Assembly: GCA_038849025.1 (NCBI GenBank)
Contig: JAWCNE010000013.1
Span: forward strand, 1-30,695
Length of the DNA stretch: 30,695 bases
From: WUQU01 sp038849025
GTDB taxonomy: Archaea > Thermoproteota > Bathyarchaeia > Bathyarchaeales > Bathycorpusculaceae
Direction of reading: 5' to 3'
In this document: positions 1 through 7,962 of the stretch, one piece after another
Position numbering within the stretch: the stretch's first letter is position 1
How the letters are laid out: every line of letters begins with the position of its first letter
Notes under the pieces: generated by a model
Told to the model about the DNA's origin: nothing
What the model saw: only the letters and a program-made list of their open reading frames with translations
The model's database searches: none
Translations under genes and position numbers: made by a program

Positions 1-11
1 AGGAAGAAGCG

Positions 12-341
12 TCAAATGGTCCAGTAAGAGCAGAAGGTTAGATTATTCCACTTAAACTGGCTTTTAAGAAATTTTATAACGTCTTCCTCCTCTAAATAGC
101 GGTTTCCATTAGCATCTATCCGAAACTGGATGCCTGTTCCCTTTAAAGCGTTGCCTCTCGCCGAGTCTATGAAAACATGGTAGGCTTTTCCAGCGGGCAA
201 TATGAGCCTTAAATTTGTGAGTTCCCTCTTAGGCGATAAGCCATCCTGCTCAATGTTGTAGACTATGGCTTGGGGCTTAAGCTCTTCAGCTAAACGCTTG
301 AATTCCTCCCAAGTCCTAATTTTTATAACACCTTCGCCCAT
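12..341 (-). CDS. conserved-looking hypothetical protein, 109 aa
   Basis: I do not recognise the family. The protein is soluble, with no signal peptide or membrane segment. It opens with a lysine- and glutamate-rich amphipathic stretch (TWEEFKRLAEEL, about residues 10-21), continues with short beta-like segments (LRLILPAG, AYHVFIDSA), and ends in a second helix (EEEDVIKFLKSQF). Normal codon use and a clean frame suggest a real gene. The ATG at 341 has no obvious ribosome binding site, so the start is uncertain. The gene follows the small zinc-ribbon-like gene at 404-538 on the same strand with a 62-base gap, so the two may be co-transcribed. No function is proposed. Confidence 0.6.
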   Translation of the reverse strand: MGEGVIKIRTWEEFKRLAEELKPQAIVYNIEQDGLSPKRELTNLRLILPAGKAYHVFIDSARGNALKGTGIQFRIDANGNRYLEEEDVIKFLKSQFKWNNLTFCSYWTI

Positions 342-403
342 TTCAACCGCATCAACCGTTATTTTTGGGTTATCTAAACTTTATCCAGAAGCCTCTTAAT
401 ATG

Positions 404-538
404 TTAGGGAAAGAGTTCCATTTCCTTCTTGGCTCCGCATTTTACGCATATAAGCTTGACATGGGATTTATCTTCTGTTAGGCCTTCAGCCTTCCATTCA
501 TGCTCGCATTGAGCCTTACTTTCTTCCGACGGATTCAT
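404..538 (-). CDS. small zinc-ribbon-like protein, 44 aa
   Basis: I translated this short frame directly from the minus strand. It begins MNPSEESKAQCEHEWKAEG and ends GAKKEMELFP. It carries C11-x-H13 and C31-x-x-C34, a spacing that could form one zinc site and resembles the tiny zinc-ribbon proteins common in archaea. A GAGG ribosome binding site lies about 8 bases before the ATG (GAGGAATAAAAC-ATG), and AT-rich TATA-like sequence lies at about 563-582. The high content of charged residues and the consistent frame support translation. The function is unknown; nucleic acid or protein binding is only a guess from the zinc-ribbon look. Confidence 0.6.
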   Translation of the reverse strand: MNPSEESKAQCEHEWKAEGLTEDKSHVKLICVKCGAKKEMELFP

Positions 539-653
539 GTTTTATTCCTCAACATTAAATTCATATTTAAGAATTTAAATTTATTGTTGTTTACTCTAAA
601 AGCCCCTCAATTGACCAGCGCCTTTGAAAATAAAAATAAAGAGATGTGTAAAG

Positions 654-923
654 CTATAGTTTTTTGTAGACTATGTCTTTTTCTCTTACCCGCTGAGCAA
701 CTTTCAAGCCTACGCTTTGTCCAGCCTCAGCGCGTGTTACGTTTTTGTGTTCAATCTGCATGGAATCGACAACCTGCTCAAAATCCGTTAACGGTCCCTT
801 AATTACTATGCGGTCGCCAACCGCCAAAGGCGCTTTAAGCTCGACAACAGCCACACTTATCTTGGTGAAGAAATGGGTTATTCGCCCAACCTCAACAACC
901 TCTTCTTCACTCAAACATTTCAT
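654..923 (-). CDS. translation elongation factor-like protein (EF-Tu domain 2-like beta barrel)
   Basis: This is a protein of about 89 residues made of a single beta-barrel resembling domain 2 of EF-Tu/IF2-type translation GTPases. The segments VGRITHFFTKISVAVVEL, LAVGDRIVIKGPLTDFEQVVDSMQ and the closing AGQSVGLKV match the usual 'G-x-V...L-x-x-GD-x-I' and 'ag-vGlkv' pattern. There is no GTPase domain. Stand-alone copies of this domain occur in many archaea, and their role is not established. I chose the ATG at 923; in-frame TTG codons at 929 and 932 are alternatives. A TATA-like TTATTTATGG lies about 30 bases upstream (near 952-962), which fits a leaderless message. T-rich sequence follows the stop at about 631-645 and may end the transcript. 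Confidence 0.75.
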   Translation of the reverse strand: MKCLSEEEVVEVGRITHFFTKISVAVVELKAPLAVGDRIVIKGPLTDFEQVVDSMQIEHKNVTRAEAGQSVGLKVAQRVREKDIVYKKL

Positions 924-1021
924 CTCCAACAATAAGAGTGGGCGCTGTAACCATAAATAATTTATTCAAAGCTACGCTGATTAACCCAGCGATTTGCACA
1001 CAAATCCATTGTAAAATTAAA

Positions 1022-2317
1022 TTATGTTATGAGTTCCCCTTCCAGATGGGTTGGAAAAGCCTTCAAAACTTTGACTTTCACACTTTTGCCAAACAAGCGC
1101 TCTTTGCTTTTTACTACGATGGGCTTGTAAGCGAAGTTTCTCCCAACCCATGAACCCTTAACCTTGCCTTCTTCATCCACCAGAATCTCACCTTCCCATC
1201 CAACCCAGCAATGGTTTTTCTCTGAAGCGATTTTCCTAGCCAAATTGGACAGAGTAGCACTCCGTTCTTTAACCTCTTGAAAGGGTACACGCTCTACCAT
1301 TTTTGATGCTGGCGTTTTAGGTCTTTTAAAAAACTTCGAAATATTTACTACGTCAGGCCTCACATCCTCTATAAGCCGTAAAGTATTTTCAAAAGCCCCT
1401 TTAGTTTCCCCTGGAAAACCGCAAATCACATCCGTAGCTAAAGTTATTTTCGGAAATTCCGCTCTAAAAGCTTCTACTATTTTTCTGAAATCGGTTGTGG
1501 AATAGGATCTCCGCATACTCTTTAAAATTTGATCATCACCGCTTTGAACTGGCAAATGAATAAACTTGAAAACTTTATTGTTTTTGAAAACTTGAATTAA
1601 GTCTTCAAGAATGTTCAATGCCATGTTTGGCGTCATCATTCCGATACGTACTTTGAAATCACCTTCAACGTTGCAGACTGCCTTAACAAGTTCGGGAAGG
1701 TTTTTGCCAATATCCCTCCCATAACATGCAGCGTCTTGCGAAGTGAGCCAAAACTCTTTAACGCCATCTGCAAGGTCCCTTTGAACCTGCTCCACTATTT
1801 CATTAATGCTGTAACTTCTTAGACGCCCCCTAGCAAAAATAACACAACAGTAGGAGCAGGAGCCCAAACAGCCATAATTTATGGGTATAATTCCGATAAC
1901 GGGATTTAAGCGAATTCTTGGAAGGCTAAGGCTAGGCTTTGAACTTTGCGCATTCTCTAAAGCTAAAATTTTCTCCCCCCTCAAAACCCCTTCAACAATG
2001 CTGACTACATTCTCGCCTACCGCCGGACCGGCAACTCCGTCAAAACGCGCCTCTTTACACAATCTTTCAAAATTTATGAGCGGGAGACACCCAACCACAA
2101 TTAGCTTCTTGCCTTTTGGAACCCGCTTCAAAACCTCAATCATACGGTTCTCTGTTGGACCCTTAACGGCGCAGGTGTTATAGATAACCACATCGGCGAT
2201 AGTTACATCATCCACTAACTTGTATCCAGCCTCCAGTAAGCATCCGGCCAAAACTTCACCGTCTGCCAAATTCGTCGAACACCCGAAACTTTTAACAAAT
2301 ATTTTCACATTGTCCAT
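1022..2317 (-). CDS. tRNA N6-threonylcarbamoyladenosine methylthiotransferase (e-MtaB, archaeal type)
   Basis: This is a radical SAM methylthiotransferase of the archaeal/eukaryotic e-MtaB (CDKAL1-like) group, which turns t6A at tRNA position 37 into ms2t6A. The N-terminal UPF0004 domain has the three cysteines of the auxiliary Fe-S cluster (C13 in FGCSTN, C49 in NTCAVKG, C77 in VVGCLP). The radical SAM triad is CLGSCSYC (C150, C154, C157). A TRAM-like domain closes the protein (about residues 365-431). At 431 residues the length is normal. The ATG at 2317 gives MDNVKIFVKSFGC, the usual family start. The gene is divergent from the ribbon-helix-helix/ftsZ pair across 195 bases. The enzyme assignment is from family motifs; the exact tRNA substrate is inferred. 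Confidence 0.92.
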   Translation of the reverse strand: MDNVKIFVKSFGCSTNLADGEVLAGCLLEAGYKLVDDVTIADVVIYNTCAVKGPTENRMIEVLKRVPKGKKLIVVGCLPLINFERLCKEARFDGVAGPAVGENVVSIVEGVLRGEKILALENAQSSKPSLSLPRIRLNPVIGIIPINYGCLGSCSYCCVIFARGRLRSYSINEIVEQVQRDLADGVKEFWLTSQDAACYGRDIGKNLPELVKAVCNVEGDFKVRIGMMTPNMALNILEDLIQVFKNNKVFKFIHLPVQSGDDQILKSMRRSYSTTDFRKIVEAFRAEFPKITLATDVICGFPGETKGAFENTLRLIEDVRPDVVNISKFFKRPKTPASKMVERVPFQEVKERSATLSNLARKIASEKNHCWVGWEGEILVDEEGKVKGSWVGRNFAYKPIVVKSKERLFGKSVKVKVLKAFPTHLEGELIT

Positions 2318-2441
2318 GGCAATACATCAAGTGCTTTAAAGAGGAATAAAAACCTAAAGGTATACGCGAGCAAGAATTTACAAGATTCTGAAACACTTCT
2401 ATGATAAGATTTAAAAAGAAAAGAACCAGCATATTTGAAAC

Positions 2442-2453
2442 ATATTTAAATCA
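2442..2453 (+). promoter_or_regulatory. TATA box for the RHH-ftsZ unit
   Basis: The AT-rich element ATATTTAAATCA has the look of an archaeal TATA box. Archaeal transcription normally starts about 25 bases downstream, which here is near 2472, leaving a leader of about 40 bases before the ATG at 2513. The leader carries a strong ribosome binding site, GGAGGGG at 2500-2506. Confidence 0.55.
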
Positions 2454-2464
2454 TAACATACAGG

Positions 2465-2478
2465 AGTATAAGTATACT
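2465..2478. promoter_or_regulatory. palindrome at predicted start site of RHH-ftsZ transcript (candidate operator)
   Basis: AGTATA-AG-TATACT is a perfect inverted repeat with 6-base arms and a 2-base spacer. It lies about where transcription should begin if the TATA box at 2442-2453 is used. Short dyads of this size are typical ribbon-helix-helix dimer sites, and the first gene of the unit encodes such a protein, so autoregulation is plausible but unproven. Confidence 0.4.
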
Positions 2479-2512
2479 GAACAAGCTGCTAATACCGCTG
2501 GAGGGGAATGAA

Positions 2513-2668
2513 ATGAAGTTGATTACACTCTATCTACCTGAACCCTACATTAAGGCGTTAGATCAGCTTGTAACCGAGAGGTTTTACCCGAATAGGGCTG
2601 AAGCTATTCGTGTTGCCATCCGCGATTTAATAGACAATGAGGTTTGGAACCGGAAGAGGGTTGGCTAA
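2513..2668 (+). CDS. ribbon-helix-helix (CopG/MetJ-type) protein, 51 aa, CdrS-like
   Basis: I translated this small frame directly. It starts MKLITLYLPEPYIKALDQLV, continues with an RFYPNRAEAIRVAIRDLI segment, and ends NRKRVG. This is a complete ribbon-helix-helix fold: an N-terminal beta strand (KLITLYLPE) followed by two helices with the standard 'PNRAEAIRVAIRDLI' second-helix pattern. It is preceded by GGAGGGG six bases before the ATG. Its TAA abuts the ATG of ftsZ with no base between them, so the two are certainly co-transcribed and probably translationally coupled. In haloarchaea a short RHH regulator, CdrS, sits directly upstream of ftsZ2 and controls division genes; this has the same size, fold and position. 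Orthology is inferred from context and fold, not shown by alignment. Confidence 0.85.
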   Translation: MKLITLYLPEPYIKALDQLVTERFYPNRAEAIRVAIRDLIDNEVWNRKRVG

Positions 2669-3790
2669 ATGCATTTAGCGGGCCAAACTTTCAAGCATTC
2701 GTGGCAGAACACGGTTGAAGACGCTATCCGGCCGCCTGAGCTCTGCCGTATGCTAGTTCTGGGCGTTGGAGGGGCTGGCAACAATACTGTGACGCGCCTG
2801 ATGGAAATGAGGGTTACAGGGGCGGAATGCGTAGCCATTAATACCGATGCGCTTCATCTGAGTGTTTCAAGGGCTCATAGGAAAATCTTGATAGGAGAAA
2901 AACTGACAAAGGGGCTCGGCGTTGGTGGCGATCCAAAATTAGGCAAAATGGCTATTGAAGAATCAAGAAAGCGTCTTGAAGACTTGCTTACTGGGGTTGA
3001 CATAGTTTTCATAACAGCTGGTTTAGGCGGCGGCACAGGAACTGGCGCTGCGCCTGTAATAGCGGAAATTGCAAAAAAGAAGGGAGCCTTAACAGTAGGT
3101 GTCGTCACAACGCCCTTCAGAATTGAAAAGGGACGCATGGAGTATGCGGCTTATGCCTTAACTGAGATGCGGAGACAATGTGACACTGTTGTGGTTATCG
3201 ATAACAATAAACTGATACAGCTTGCGCCTCACTTGCCAATAAACGAAGCCTTCAAAATTGCAGATCAAGTCCTAGCGAACATGATTAAGGGAATAGTTGA
3301 AACTATTTCAGCTCCAAGTCTCATCAACCTAGATTTCGCAGACTTTAAAACCATTGTTAAGCGGGGTGGACTAGCTGTTATCGGCGTAGGCGAGTCAGAT
3401 GCGCCTAACCGTGCAGAAGAAGCTGTCCGAAACGCCTTAAGAAGCCCGCTTCTAAACGTGGATTATGCTGGTGCAAAAGGCGCGTTAATCCATGTTTCCG
3501 GCGATGCTCAAATGACGATCGAAGAGGCAAACCGTGTTGGAGAAATAGTCACAGAAATGATGGATAACGACGCCTTAGTCATCTGGGGTGCAAGGGTTAA
3601 CCCTGAACTAGACGGAAAATTAAAAGTCACCCTTGTAATGACAGGGGTGAATTCGCCATACATTCTAAGCGGTTTCGGAGCCCTAGCACCACAACTATTT
3701 AACCTAGAGCCCTACGCGGAGCCAGAAAAACCGCTAAATATAAAACTAGACTTATACCAGTTGGAACAAGACTACATAAACCAATTTTAA
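2669..3790 (+). CDS. ftsZ: cell division protein FtsZ
   Basis: This is a tubulin-superfamily GTPase that polymerises into the division ring. The nucleotide-binding loop GVGGAGNN is at residues 32-39, the tubulin signature GLGGGTGTG at 118-126, and the T7 catalytic loop is INLDFADFKT with the conserved N and two D residues. The 373-residue length fits archaeal FtsZ. The tail is short, ending in an acidic/aromatic peptide (LDLYQLEQDYINQF) that could be a partner-binding motif; archaeal FtsZ tails bind SepF, but no sepF is seen here. The ATG directly follows the stop of the RHH gene. Pairing with a CdrS-like gene hints at the FtsZ2 type, but I cannot separate FtsZ1 from FtsZ2 by eye. Confidence 0.96.
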   Translation: MHLAGQTFKHSWQNTVEDAIRPPELCRMLVLGVGGAGNNTVTRLMEMRVTGAECVAINTDALHLSVSRAHRKILIGEKLTKGLGVGGDPKLGKMAIEESRKRLEDLLTGVDIVFITAGLGGGTGTGAAPVIAEIAKKKGALTVGVVTTPFRIEKGRMEYAAYALTEMRRQCDTVVVIDNNKLIQLAPHLPINEAFKIADQVLANMIKGIVETISAPSLINLDFADFKTIVKRGGLAVIGVGESDAPNRAEEAVRNALRSPLLNVDYAGAKGALIHVSGDAQMTIEEANRVGEIVTEMMDNDALVIWGARVNPELDGKLKVTLVMTGVNSPYILSGFGALAPQLFNLEPYAEPEKPLNIKLDLYQLEQDYINQF

Positions 3791-3796
3791 AAATCT

Positions 3797-3817
3797 CCAA
3801 TTCTTTTTAACTTTTTA
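3797..3817 (+). terminator. T-rich terminator after ftsZ
   Basis: Runs of T (TTCTTTTTAACTTTTTAT) follow the ftsZ stop within about 10-30 bases. Archaeal RNA polymerase terminates on oligo-T tracts without needing a hairpin, so this is a plausible end for the RHH-ftsZ message. Confidence 0.45.
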
Positions 3818-3959
3818 TACCTTAGCAAGTTAATGCAATGATTAATAATAGTTGTCTGGCTACATTTTTCATTCTTTTCAACAAATGTTTATGTAGGAAG
3901 ATTTACTCTCTAAAACCTTCGTGCATTAAAATAAGTGGAATAGAAGGGAAAACTAAGAA

Positions 3960-4781
3960 ATGCCATTAGGCGTCGGCTTGATCGGATGCGGCTCCATAGG
4001 AAAAGTGTTAGCATATGCCATAGACGAAGGACAAGCTGGAGATATAAGGCTGGTGATGATTTATGATCGTGTAGCTGAAAAAGCTAAGGCTTTATCTCAA
4101 AGACTGAAAAATAAGCCGAAAATTGCCGAAAAATTCGATGAGCTTCTCGAAAACAGAGATGTGGAACTGGTTATAGAGGCAGCGTCACAAGAAGCGGTTA
4201 AAGCTTATGCTCTCAAAATATTGGAAGCTGGAAAAAGTTTAATGATTATGAGCGTAGGCGCTTTGGTTGATTCTAAAATGGTCGATGAAATTAGCCGCGT
4301 TGCTAAGGAAAAAAGGTTAAAAGTTTATATTCCGTCAGGAGCCATAGCTGGATTAGATGGTGTGAAATCTTCAGCTATCGGCAAATTGGAAAGCGTTACT
4401 TTGACTACGCGAAAGCCCTTGGAGGGGTTGAAAGATACTCCGTATTTTAAGGATGAGTATGGCGGGAAAATTCTAAAGCCAACCCTCGTATATGAGGGCT
4501 CAGCCACTGAAGCATGTAAGCTTTTCCCATCCAACGTAAATGTGGCGGCAACCCTCAGTTTAGCAGGTGTTGGAGCGGAAAAAACCATAGTTAGAATAAT
4601 AGCTGATCCCTCAATAAACAGAAATATACATGAAGTTGAAGTTAAGGGGGAGTTTGGCGAATTAAAAGTTCACGTTGAAAACGTTCCATCTATTGATAAT
4701 CCGAAGACAAGTTATTTGGCTGCGCTTTCCGCCATTGCAACATTGAAAAAAATAACAGAACCCTTAATAGTTGGAACATGA
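3960..4781 (+). CDS. nadX: L-aspartate dehydrogenase (NAD biosynthesis)
   Basis: This enzyme oxidises L-aspartate to iminoaspartate with NAD(P), the first step of de novo NAD synthesis in archaea that lack NadB. The N-terminal Rossmann motif GLIGCGSIGK is at residues 6-15. The middle holds the family segment VYIPSGAIAGLDGVK. The C-terminal domain holds the substrate-binding block (FPSNVNVAATLSLAG) and the conserved histidine in NRNIHEVEVKG. The 273-residue length is normal. A GAAGGG ribosome binding site lies about 12 bases before the ATG. Its last 18 bases overlap the end of the opposite-strand PHP gene. nadA and nadC are not in the window. Confidence 0.9.
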   Translation: MPLGVGLIGCGSIGKVLAYAIDEGQAGDIRLVMIYDRVAEKAKALSQRLKNKPKIAEKFDELLENRDVELVIEAASQEAVKAYALKILEAGKSLMIMSVGALVDSKMVDEISRVAKEKRLKVYIPSGAIAGLDGVKSSAIGKLESVTLTTRKPLEGLKDTPYFKDEYGGKILKPTLVYEGSATEACKLFPSNVNVAATLSLAGVGAEKTIVRIIADPSINRNIHEVEVKGEFGELKVHVENVPSIDNPKTSYLAALSAIATLKKITEPLIVGT

Positions 4782-5447
4782 GCCACGCGTTCTTGAAAGA
4801 TATCGATTTTTAAATGACAAGATTTCTCGGTTCAACCTCATCCTTAAAGGTATGGCCTTGCCAAAGGGTTGGCATAAGCCTTTGCTTATAGCCTTAACTA
4901 TTTTTTCACAGTCATGCTCCGCTTCTACTAAGGTGTATGCGGAACCTATTTCTGGAGCATAGTGGGCGTCGCTGCCTGCAACCTGCGCCAATCCAAGGCT
5001 TGAGGCGATTTTCTGTGCTTGTTTCACAGAACGTTTAAAGGGAAACGCTGAAGCATTTATGACTTCGATGGCGTCGAATTTTTGGCTTACACTCCCTTTT
5101 AGACTTGATTTAAAAAAGGCTCTGGGGTGGCATGCAACGGCTAGGCCGCCAAGTTCATGAATTCTATCTATAGTTTCCTCAATGTTCAGATTTTTTGGAA
5201 CAGGCTCTTTAAGGTTAAGTCCCACAATGTGCCCGTTTAAGCTTGAAATTTCTATACTTGGAATTATGAGGAAGCTTGTTTCCTTCGCTATTTTTAGGGC
5301 ACCGTCGATTCTGTTGTGGTCGGTTACGGCAACGCCGTCTAACCCGCGTTTTCTAGCGTAAAAAACAATTTCCTTTGGAGTGGTAAGTCCGTCGTAAGAG
5401 TAGCATGTATGAACGTGGAGGTCAATTTTAACTTTCAAGGGTTTCAC
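4764..5447 (-). CDS. PHP-domain phosphoesterase
   Basis: This is a 227-residue metal-dependent phosphoesterase of the PHP superfamily (DNA polymerase / histidinol phosphatase domain). Visible motifs are DLHVHTCYSYDG (HxH, about residues 9-20), AVTDHNRIDGA, the glutamate in IPSIEISS, the histidine in AVACHPRAFFKSS, and the closing SDAHYAPEIG. All metal-ligand motifs are present, so it should be active. PHP families act on nucleotide or sugar phosphates; the substrate here cannot be told. The start is a GTG at 5447 with AAAGG just upstream. It lies 29 bases after metG on the same strand, so the two are probably co-transcribed, and its 3' end overlaps nadX by 18 bases. Confidence 0.85.
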   Translation of the reverse strand: MKPLKVKIDLHVHTCYSYDGLTTPKEIVFYARKRGLDGVAVTDHNRIDGALKIAKETSFLIIPSIEISSLNGHIVGLNLKEPVPKNLNIEETIDRIHELGGLAVACHPRAFFKSSLKGSVSQKFDAIEVINASAFPFKRSVKQAQKIASSLGLAQVAGSDAHYAPEIGSAYTLVEAEHDCEKIVKAISKGLCQPFGKAIPLRMRLNREILSFKNRYLSRTRGSCSNY

Positions 5448-5476
5448 TAAACCTTTAGTCTAAAGCTTAAGAGGTT

Positions 5477-7213
5477 TTAGCCTCTTTGCCGTCTAATTTT
5501 TGCTAGCATCTCATCTAATTTCTTTTCATCAGCCTCTATTTTTTGGAAGAGGGGCTTAGCCTTAGCTATTTTGTGGCCGACTGGCAAAGGCTTTAGGGCT
5601 TCATTCCACCTTTGCTTGTGAACGTCTCCTGGCATGTTTAAAATTTTCCAGAGTTCTTCGGCTGTGAAGGGGATTATTGGAGATGAAACTACTGCTAGGG
5701 CTTTAACCAGCTGGGCTGCCACGTAAAGGACTGTCGCCGCCTTAGCCTTGTCCTTCTTAATTAGGTTCCATGGTTCTTTCTCGTTAAGGTATTGGTTGCC
5801 TAGACGGCTTAGGCTTATTACCGTGTTTGCTGCTGACTGCAGTTTGCAAGCCTCAAAGTCTTCGGCGATCTCGTTTACTCGCATTTTAATATTTTCGAGA
5901 ATCTGCTCATCATCGGTGCCCAACCTACTCGGTTCGGGGATTTGGCTGTTGAACTGGATGTTTATGAATGATAGGGTTCTGTGTATGAAATTGCCAAAAG
6001 TGTCATTCAAGTCTGCGTTTATTTTCTCGGCGAAGATTTCCCATGAGAAGTTTGAGTCTTTTGTCTCCGGTCTTGTGGCGATTAGGAAGTAGCGCCAATA
6101 GTCCGCTGGGAAAAGCTCTAGGGCTTCGTCAATCCATATTCCTATCCGTAGGCTTTTTGAGGCTTTTTCGCCTTTGAATTGAAGGAACTCTGTTGTGGAA
6201 ACGTTCCATGGGAGATTGTAGTCTTCATGAGAAGCCAAAAGCAATGCTGGGAGAATTAACGTGTGAAAGGGAATGTTGTCCTTTCCAATAAAGTATAGGG
6301 TTTTGGCGTCCTTGTTAAACCAGTAAGCTTTCCATCCTTCTGGTTCTCCACGGTTTCTGAAGTACTCTATGGTTGCTGAAACATAGCCTAAAACAGCTTC
6401 AACCCAGACATAAATCGTTTTGTCTTTCGCCCCTGGGAAAGGTGCTGGAATCCCCCAGAGGACGTCTCTTGTGACTGCTCTGGGTTTTAAGCCTTCCTTT
6501 ATGAGGTTTAGGCTGAAGTTTTTTGCGTTGCTGGGCAACTGTTTATTCGCGTTGATGTATTCTGCGAGTTTTTCAGAAAACTTCGCTAGGTCAAAATACC
6601 AGTGTTTAGTGGCTTTTATTATGGGCTTGCCTTTGCATATTACGCAGTATGGCTCGATGAGAATTGTGGGTTCCAGGAGCCTTCCGCAAGCGTCGCATTG
6701 GTCTCCACGGGCAGGTTCATGTCCACAGTATGGACATTTGCCTTCAACAAATCTGTCTGGCAGAAAGCGTTTGCACTTCTCGCAGTACAGCATATCAGTT
6801 TCCTTTGTGAAGATGTAGCCGTTATCGTAGATTTTCATTAAATGCTGCTGAACAAACTCTTTATGCACAGGGCTTTCTGTCCGCGTATAGTTGTCGAAAG
6901 ATATTCCCCATCTTCTGAAAAGTTCAGCGACTTTCGCATGGTTTTTGTCTGTCAATTCTTTGGGAGAGATGCCTAGCCTTATGGCTTCCACTTCGATAGG
7001 TGTTCCATGTTCGTCGGAGCCGCTTACCATTACTACTTCTTCGCCTTTAAGTCTGTAATATCTGGCAACAACGTCTGCTGAAAGCACGGAGCCCACTAAA
7101 TTGCCAATGTGAGGCGTGACGTTTATGTAGGGCCAAGCGGACGTAACTAAAACCCTTCCGAGTTTAACAGCACCCCCAAAGTTCACTTTGGTTATAAAAG
7201 TACCCAATCCCAT
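5477..7213 (-). CDS. metG: methionyl-tRNA synthetase
   Basis: This class I synthetase charges tRNA-Met. The HIGH motif appears as PHIGNLVGS near the N-terminus and the KMSKS loop as KASKS (in GEKASKSLRIG). Between them, four CxxC knuckles (CEKC, CPYC, CDAC, CVIC) form the two-zinc connective peptide of the archaeal type. An anticodon-binding helical domain follows, and the protein ends soon after in a charged helix, without the C-terminal EMAP-like RNA-binding domain found in some homologues. I prefer the ATG at 7213; a TTG at 7246 would add 11 residues and a GTG at 7186 would shorten it. The residues before VLVTSAWPYINV are extra to the family core, so the start is uncertain. Confidence 0.93.
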   Translation of the reverse strand: MGLGTFITKVNFGGAVKLGRVLVTSAWPYINVTPHIGNLVGSVLSADVVARYYRLKGEEVVMVSGSDEHGTPIEVEAIRLGISPKELTDKNHAKVAELFRRWGISFDNYTRTESPVHKEFVQQHLMKIYDNGYIFTKETDMLYCEKCKRFLPDRFVEGKCPYCGHEPARGDQCDACGRLLEPTILIEPYCVICKGKPIIKATKHWYFDLAKFSEKLAEYINANKQLPSNAKNFSLNLIKEGLKPRAVTRDVLWGIPAPFPGAKDKTIYVWVEAVLGYVSATIEYFRNRGEPEGWKAYWFNKDAKTLYFIGKDNIPFHTLILPALLLASHEDYNLPWNVSTTEFLQFKGEKASKSLRIGIWIDEALELFPADYWRYFLIATRPETKDSNFSWEIFAEKINADLNDTFGNFIHRTLSFINIQFNSQIPEPSRLGTDDEQILENIKMRVNEIAEDFEACKLQSAANTVISLSRLGNQYLNEKEPWNLIKKDKAKAATVLYVAAQLVKALAVVSSPIIPFTAEELWKILNMPGDVHKQRWNEALKPLPVGHKIAKAKPLFQKIEADEKKLDEMLAKIRRQRG

Positions 7214-7278
7214 ACTTAAATTTAAAGAAAGACGTTGCAAATTCAAAGGATTAATTATAACTTCAGTCGTCCTCGCCG

Positions 7279-7287
7279 ATTATATAG
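7279..7287 (-). promoter_or_regulatory. TATA box candidate for metG
   Basis: On the minus strand the sequence CTATATAAT lies about 25 bases before TTATAATTAATCC. It would start a transcript near 7255, leaving roughly 40 bases before the preferred metG ATG. It is a weak but reasonable archaeal promoter call. Confidence 0.35.
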
Positions 7288-7330
7288 CGTTTACAACGTT
7301 TGTCAACATTAATAAGGAATAAAAAAGGGA

Positions 7331-7927
7331 TCATAATTGGGCGCTTTGACCGCTTGTTTTTTCCTCTTCTTCTCTCCACACCATTTTAGGTCTTCGTGTA
7401 GAGAGGAATATGGTTGCGGCTATGATTACTGTGCAGACAATCATCAGCACCACTTGAATTGTTAAGAGAGAAACAATTTGAGTCATGTAGTTTGGCGGGG
7501 CTTCAGATACATGTATGTAAAAGTCTTCTCCGCGAGGTAGAGTTAGCACTCCTGCTTCCCTCGTGTAAACATTTATTTCAACGAGGGTAGTGATGGCTCT
7601 TCCATCCGTGGGGACTGTGAAATCAGTTTCTATCAGATATGTTTCTCCACTTGTTAAAGCTTCGTTTACCTCTATGGTTTTGTTGCCTTCCCAAACCCCA
7701 TTGATGAAAGCCCTCCAAGCTTCGAAGGTTACCTCAACTCTCGTTATGGTTATCGCACTGTCTTGAGGGTTATGTAAGGCCATGTAGAGCTTTCCCGGTT
7801 CCCCCGGATCATATGAGGATTTGTCGGTCCAAGCTGTTATAGATTTAGGAGCTTGTGCATTCACTAGAGAAGTGCAAAGTAACGCTGAGAAGACAAGAAT
7901 ACTTAGAGCAAAAATCTTCTTGTTCAT
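7331..7927 (-). CDS. secreted, C-terminally anchored membrane protein of unknown function
   Basis: No family is recognised. The layout is clear: an N-terminal signal peptide (MNKKIFALSILVFSALLCTS, cleavage likely after VNAQA), an external beta-rich domain of about 125 residues that looks immunoglobulin- or CARDB-like (DKSSYDPGEPGKLYMALHN, then ITITRVEVTFEAW), one transmembrane helix (about VVLMIVCTVIIAATIFL), and a short charged cytoplasmic tail. It is probably a surface protein. The ATG at 7927 gives a textbook signal peptide. An ATG at 7963 overlaps the trm1 stop as TAATG and would add 12 residues. It is the last gene of a marC-trm1 run; no functional link to tRNA modification is evident. 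Confidence 0.75.
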   Translation of the reverse strand: MNKKIFALSILVFSALLCTSLVNAQAPKSITAWTDKSSYDPGEPGKLYMALHNPQDSAITITRVEVTFEAWRAFINGVWEGNKTIEVNEALTSGETYLIETDFTVPTDGRAITTLVEINVYTREAGVLTLPRGEDFYIHVSEAPPNYMTQIVSLLTIQVVLMIVCTVIIAATIFLSTRRPKMVWREEEEKTSGQSAQL

Positions 7928-7962
7928 GTTAATCACTAATTTGTTCAGTCTACTCCTTAGCA

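Noticed and set aside
500..802. A 100-codon plus-strand frame
   Set aside because: It crosses the opposite-strand EF-Tu-like gene and the promoter of the zinc-ribbon gene, has low-complexity Phe/Leu content and no family look.
2360..2365. A second GTATAC near the RHH-ftsZ operator as an extra half-site
   Set aside because: GTATAC also occurs inside marC and the YchF-like gene, about as often as chance predicts, and this copy lacks the flanking symmetry.
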